DNA of 15,877 nt from an uncultured Clostridia bacterium (GTDB taxonomy: Bacteria > Bacillota > Clostridia > Oscillospirales > Acutalibacteraceae). Position numbers and translations under genes: made by a program. Of this stretch, positions 13,154-15,877 are shown piece by piece. The notes under the pieces were generated by a model. That model was not told where the DNA came from. It made no database searches and saw nothing but the letters and a program-made list of their open reading frames with translations. The DNA is taken from positions 1 to 15,877 of the forward strand of contig CALAQQ010000189.1 of NCBI GenBank assembly GCA_937888485.1. The letters run 5' to 3'. Every line of letters begins with the position of its first letter. The first letter of the stretch is position 1.

Positions 13154-13207
13154 AACTTTAACCTCTTTTCAGATAATTGCTGTATTAAATTTTAGTCATT
13201 ATGAACC

Positions 13208-13236
13208 TTGACAAAAACTTATTATAATATTATGAT
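13208..13236 (+). promoter_or_regulatory. Promoter for queA-tgt
   Basis: TTGACA (13208-13213), a 17-base spacer and TATGAT (13231-13236); the start would be near 13243, with a leader of about 75 nt. A perfect TATAAT (13223-13228) also lies here but only 9 bases from the -35. No preQ1 riboswitch pattern is visible in the leader. Confidence 0.65.
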
Positions 13237-13318
13237 GATATCACAACTTGCAGTATTAAGTCAAATAATTATTTATACAAATATATTGGAATTTTTGAGA
13301 ATAATTTGAGGATTTTTA

Positions 13319-14350
13319 ATGAAAAGAAGCGATTTTTACTATGAATTACCCTCTGAGCTCATCGCTCAGACACCTTTAGAACCTCGTGACAGTTCACGAT
13401 TACTTGCTATGAATAAGAAAAGCGGAGAGATTGTTCATCGCCACTTCAGAGATATTATTGACTGGTTCAGACCGGGCGACTGTCTTATTTTGAATAACAC
13501 AAAAGTTCTTCCTGCAAGAATGTACGGCGAAAGGATTGACACAGGTTCTGTTGTTGAATTTCTTCTTCTCAATCAGAAAAGCTTTGATACATGGGAAGTC
13601 ATAACGGGTCCGGGAAAAAAGGCGAGAGTAGGACATAAATTTACATTTGGCGAAGGCATTCTTACAGCCGAAATTATTGAAGTTTTACCCGATGGAAACC
13701 GTATTGCCAAATTCGGATTTGAGGGTAATTTCTTTGAGGTTATTGATAAGGTTGGTGAAATGCCCCTTCCTCATTATATTACTGAAAAACTTGAGGATAA
13801 AAACAGATATCAGACACTCTATGCCAAGGAAGAAGGAAGTGCTGCTGCACCGACTGCAGGTCTTCATTTTACGCCTGAATTAATGAAGAATATCAAGGAA
13901 AAAGGCGTTGAAATCGGATATGTTACGCTTCATGTCGGTCTCGGTACTTTCAGACCCGTAAAGGCTGATGATATAAAGGACCATCATATGCACTCTGAGC
14001 ATTATCATCTTCCTGCTGAAACGGCTGAATTAATCAATACAACAAAGAAAAACGGCGGCAGAATTTTTGCGGTAGGAACAACTTGCTGCAGAACTCTTGA
14101 GTCGGTTGCAACATTCCGGGGCGAAATAAAAGAAGATGACGGCTGGACTGATATTTTTATCTATCCGGGCTATGAATTCAAGTGTATTGACTGCCTTATA
14201 ACAAATTTCCATCTTCCCGAAAGCACTTTGATTATGCTCGTCAGTGCATTCTGCGGATATGATAACACAATGAACGCGTATAAAGTTGCAGTTGAAGAAA
14301 AATACAGATTTTTTTCACTTGGCGACAGTATGCTGATTTACGGAGAATAA
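13319..14350 (+). CDS. queA: S-adenosylmethionine:tRNA ribosyltransferase-isomerase
   Basis: It moves the ribosyl part of S-adenosylmethionine onto preQ1 already in tRNA, forming epoxyqueuosine. The 343 residues match the family length. Recognisable segments are the N-terminal [39 protein letters not shown] (about 60-74), [14 protein letters not shown] (about 176-189), [10 protein letters not shown] (about 205-214), HSEHYHLP (about 224-231) and the C-terminal [23 protein letters not shown] sits seven bases before ATG 13319. It is followed after three bases by tgt, so the two are co-transcribed and coupled, the common arrangement for this pathway. Confidence 0.96.
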   Translation: MKRSDFYYELPSELIAQTPLEPRDSSRLLAMNKKSGEIVHRHFRDIIDWFRPGDCLILNNTKVLPARMYGERIDTGSVVEFLLLNQKSFDTWEVITGPGKKARVGHKFTFGEGILTAEIIEVLPDGNRIAKFGFEGNFFEVIDKVGEMPLPHYITEKLEDKNRYQTLYAKEEGSAAAPTAGLHFTPELMKNIKEKGVEIGYVTLHVGLGTFRPVKADDIKDHHMHSEHYHLPAETAELINTTKKNGGRIFAVGTTCCRTLESVATFRGEIKEDDGWTDIFIYPGYEFKCIDCLITNFHLPESTLIMLVSAFCGYDNTMNAYKVAVEEKYRFFSLGDSMLIYGE

Positions 14351-14353
14351 TTT

Positions 14354-15490
14354 ATGTATAAACTTTTGAAAAAAGACGGCAACGCAAGAAGAGGTGAGTT
14401 CGTTACTGTTCACGGAACTGTGCAGACTCCTGCTTTTATGAATGTTGCAACCTGCGGTGCAATAAAAGGCGCACTTTCTTCAGTTGATTTAAAGGAAATC
14501 GGCTGTCAGGTTATGCTTTCAAACACCTATCATCTTCATGTAAGACCAGGCGATGAACTCGTTCGTGAAATGGGCGGTCTTCATAAGTTTTCGGCATGGG
14601 ACGGTCCTATTCTTACAGACAGTGGCGGGTTTCAGGTTTTTTCGCTTGCTTCACTGAGAAAAATTCAGGAAGAGGGCGTATATTTCCAGTCACATGTTGA
14701 CGGAAAGCATATTTTTATGGGTCCTGAAGAGAGTATGAGAATCCAGTCAAATCTTGGCTCGACAATCGCAATGGCATTTGACGAATGCGTTGAAAATCCA
14801 GCAAAATATGAATATTCGAAGCAGTCATGCGAAAGAACTACACGTTGGCTTATTCGTTGCAAAGAAGAGATGAAAAGGCTTAATTCGCTCCCCGATACCA
14901 TTAATAAAAATCAGATGTTGTTTGGAATTGACCAGGGGGCAATTTTTGCAGATATCCGTAAGGAGCATGCAAAACGTATTTCGGAGATGGATTTGGACGG
15001 ATATGCGGTTGGCGGACTTGCGGTTGGCGAAAGCCACGAAGAAATGTATTACATTTTAGAAGAGACAGTTCCCTATTTACCGGTAAATAAACCCACTTAT
15101 CTGATGGGCGTGGGAACACCGGCTAACATTTTAGAAGCGGTGGAACGTGGGGTGGATTTTTTTGATTGTGTATATCCAAGCCGTAACGGTAGACATGGAC
15201 ATTTATATACCAATCACGGAAAAATAAACCTGTTCAATGCTAAATATGAACTGGACCAGCGTCCAATTGAAGAAGGCTGTAACTGTCCCGCATGTCGTAG
15301 GTATTCCAGGGCGTATATCAGGCACCTTCTGAAAGCGAAAGAGATGCTTGGAATGCGACTTTGTGTCCTTCATAATCTGTATTTTTATAATACTATGATG
15401 GAAGAAATCAGAGATGCCCTTGAAAAAGGGGAATTTGCTTCCTATAAAAAAGCAAAATTAGAATCAATGGGACAAAGTACTTTGTCATAA
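14354..15490 (+). CDS. tgt: Queuine/preQ1 tRNA-guanine transglycosylase
   Basis: It exchanges guanine 34 in the anticodon of GU(N) tRNAs for preQ1, the step before QueA. The 378 residues show TDSGGFQVFSL (88-98, Asp89), Asp143 in AFDECVENP, AVGGLAVGE (218-226), the nucleophile Asp271 in FFDCVYPSRNGRHG, and a complete zinc site Cys309, Cys311, Cys314 and His340. The start is three bases after the queA stop, with a modest GGAGA site. From about residue 230 on (15040 onward) the codons lean to TTA, CTG, GTG, GGG, CCG and CGT, unlike the CTT/GTT-rich first part, while the protein stays intact. Confidence 0.95.
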   Translation: MYKLLKKDGNARRGEFVTVHGTVQTPAFMNVATCGAIKGALSSVDLKEIGCQVMLSNTYHLHVRPGDELVREMGGLHKFSAWDGPILTDSGGFQVFSLASLRKIQEEGVYFQSHVDGKHIFMGPEESMRIQSNLGSTIAMAFDECVENPAKYEYSKQSCERTTRWLIRCKEEMKRLNSLPDTINKNQMLFGIDQGAIFADIRKEHAKRISEMDLDGYAVGGLAVGESHEEMYYILEETVPYLPVNKPTYLMGVGTPANILEAVERGVDFFDCVYPSRNGRHGHLYTNHGKINLFNAKYELDQRPIEEGCNCPACRRYSRAYIRHLLKAKEMLGMRLCVLHNLYFYNTMMEEIRDALEKGEFASYKKAKLESMGQSTLS

Positions 15491-15587
15491 TAAATATAAG
15501 AAAAGGCTTGTTTTTGAGAGCAAGATTGTGTATTATATTTTTTAGACAAAATGAGTAAGCATATATATTGATTTAGGAGGAACCAGA

Positions 15588-15877
15588 ATGGGCATCTTAT
15601 TAACAGCAGCTGCAGCACAAGCCGAGGCAGCTCGATTGGCGCAAGAGGCTAAAGCTGCACAGGAGCAGAAGGCTGTGGAGTCTGCTTTGGCAGAAAATGG
15701 CTTGAAGGGTAGAGTCCTATCCCGTAACGGAAGAGTTGCAGTAGGCAACACTAATGTTACAATCGAGGGAACACAGTTCAAGGCTACAACCAACGCGGAT
15801 GGTTACTTCGAGCTGAAGGGCGTACCTGCAGGCGACTACCGTTTGTCGGTTAGCGCACCCGAACACGAGAAGCTCGA
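15588..15877 (+). CDS. Partial: carboxypeptidase-regulatory-like domain protein
   Basis: The frame opens at ATG 15588 after a strong AGGAGG and runs off the window after 96 codons. Residues 1-38 are Ala/Gln/Glu-rich and probably a helix (QAEAARLAQEAKAAQEQKAV) without a real hydrophobic signal peptide. From about residue 39, LKGRVLSRNGRVAVGNTNVTI and TTNADGYFELKGVPAGDYRLSV match the carboxypeptidase-D regulatory-like beta-sandwich common at the N-termini of Bacteroidetes outer-membrane receptors and also in Gram-positive surface proteins. G+C is about 54% by my count, above the neighbouring genes. After tgt I would expect yajC in many Clostridia. It could be a transferred gene or another genome joined here; the full product is unknown. 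Confidence 0.6.
   Translation, partial: MGILLTAAAAQAEAARLAQEAKAAQEQKAVESALAENGLKGRVLSRNGRVAVGNTNVTIEGTQFKATTNADGYFELKGVPAGDYRLSVSAPEHEKL

Noticed and set aside
13154..13318. Lysine or preQ1 riboswitch in the asd-queA gap
   Set aside because: The gap is too short for a lysine riboswitch serving asd, and no preQ1 consensus pattern can be found ahead of queA.

Overview
The base composition (mostly A/T-rich, about 40-45% G+C by eye), strong AGGAGG-type ribosome binding sites and the gene families point to a Gram-positive anaerobe of the Clostridia, probably Oscillospirales- or Lachnospiraceae-like. This is an inference from family resemblance, not a measured assignment. The window joins a mobile element (about 1-6950) to ordinary chromosome (about 6955-15490), and ends in a short stretch that looks unlike the rest.

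Mobile element, 1-6950. The leftward module reads xis-like DNA-binding protein, tyrosine integrase, ribbon-helix-helix mobilization protein, then a 414-base non-coding region, then a MOBV (Mob/Pre) relaxase. The non-coding region holds a convincing MOBV-type oriT just upstream of the relaxase, three small hairpins that share the loop TGCG, more inverted repeats, and a promoter-plus-terminator pair that could make a roughly 65-nt RNA. Together these describe an integrative mobilizable element. The integrase has no normal start codon at its true N-terminus: the frame opens at an ATT that overlaps the xis stop. A divergent switch region (3313-3616) carries back-to-back promoters, and repeated TTAAACA-type operators sit inside both of them. 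Rightward from it run an XRE repressor-like protein and five cargo genes: NUDIX, HAD, GNAT, a pyridoxamine-oxidase-like protein, and an unrecognised Trp-rich protein. A strong bidirectional terminator closes the block. The element abuts the 3' end of a GMP synthetase gene, a known type of integration target, but no duplicated att core is visible in this window.

Chromosome, 6955-9840. On the minus strand a CofE-family (F420-0:glutamate ligase-like) gene precedes a stand-alone ATP-pyrophosphatase GMP synthetase that lacks the glutaminase domain. A small secreted protein with one Listeria-Bacteroides-type repeat lies on the plus strand, with its own promoter and a shared bidirectional terminator.

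Chromosome, 9886-13153. A minus-strand operon, asd - dapA - dapB - ACT protein, converts aspartyl phosphate to tetrahydrodipicolinate for lysine and peptidoglycan DAP. The last gene is a free-standing pair of aspartokinase-type ACT domains, presumably an amino-acid-sensing regulatory part. Divergent from it, on the plus strand, queA and tgt (13319-15490) belong to tRNA queuosine modification.

Right edge. The final 290 bases open a reading frame with a carboxypeptidase-regulatory-like domain, higher G+C (about 54%) and different codon preference. The 3' third of tgt also seems to shift in codon use. This could be horizontal transfer or an assembly chimera.
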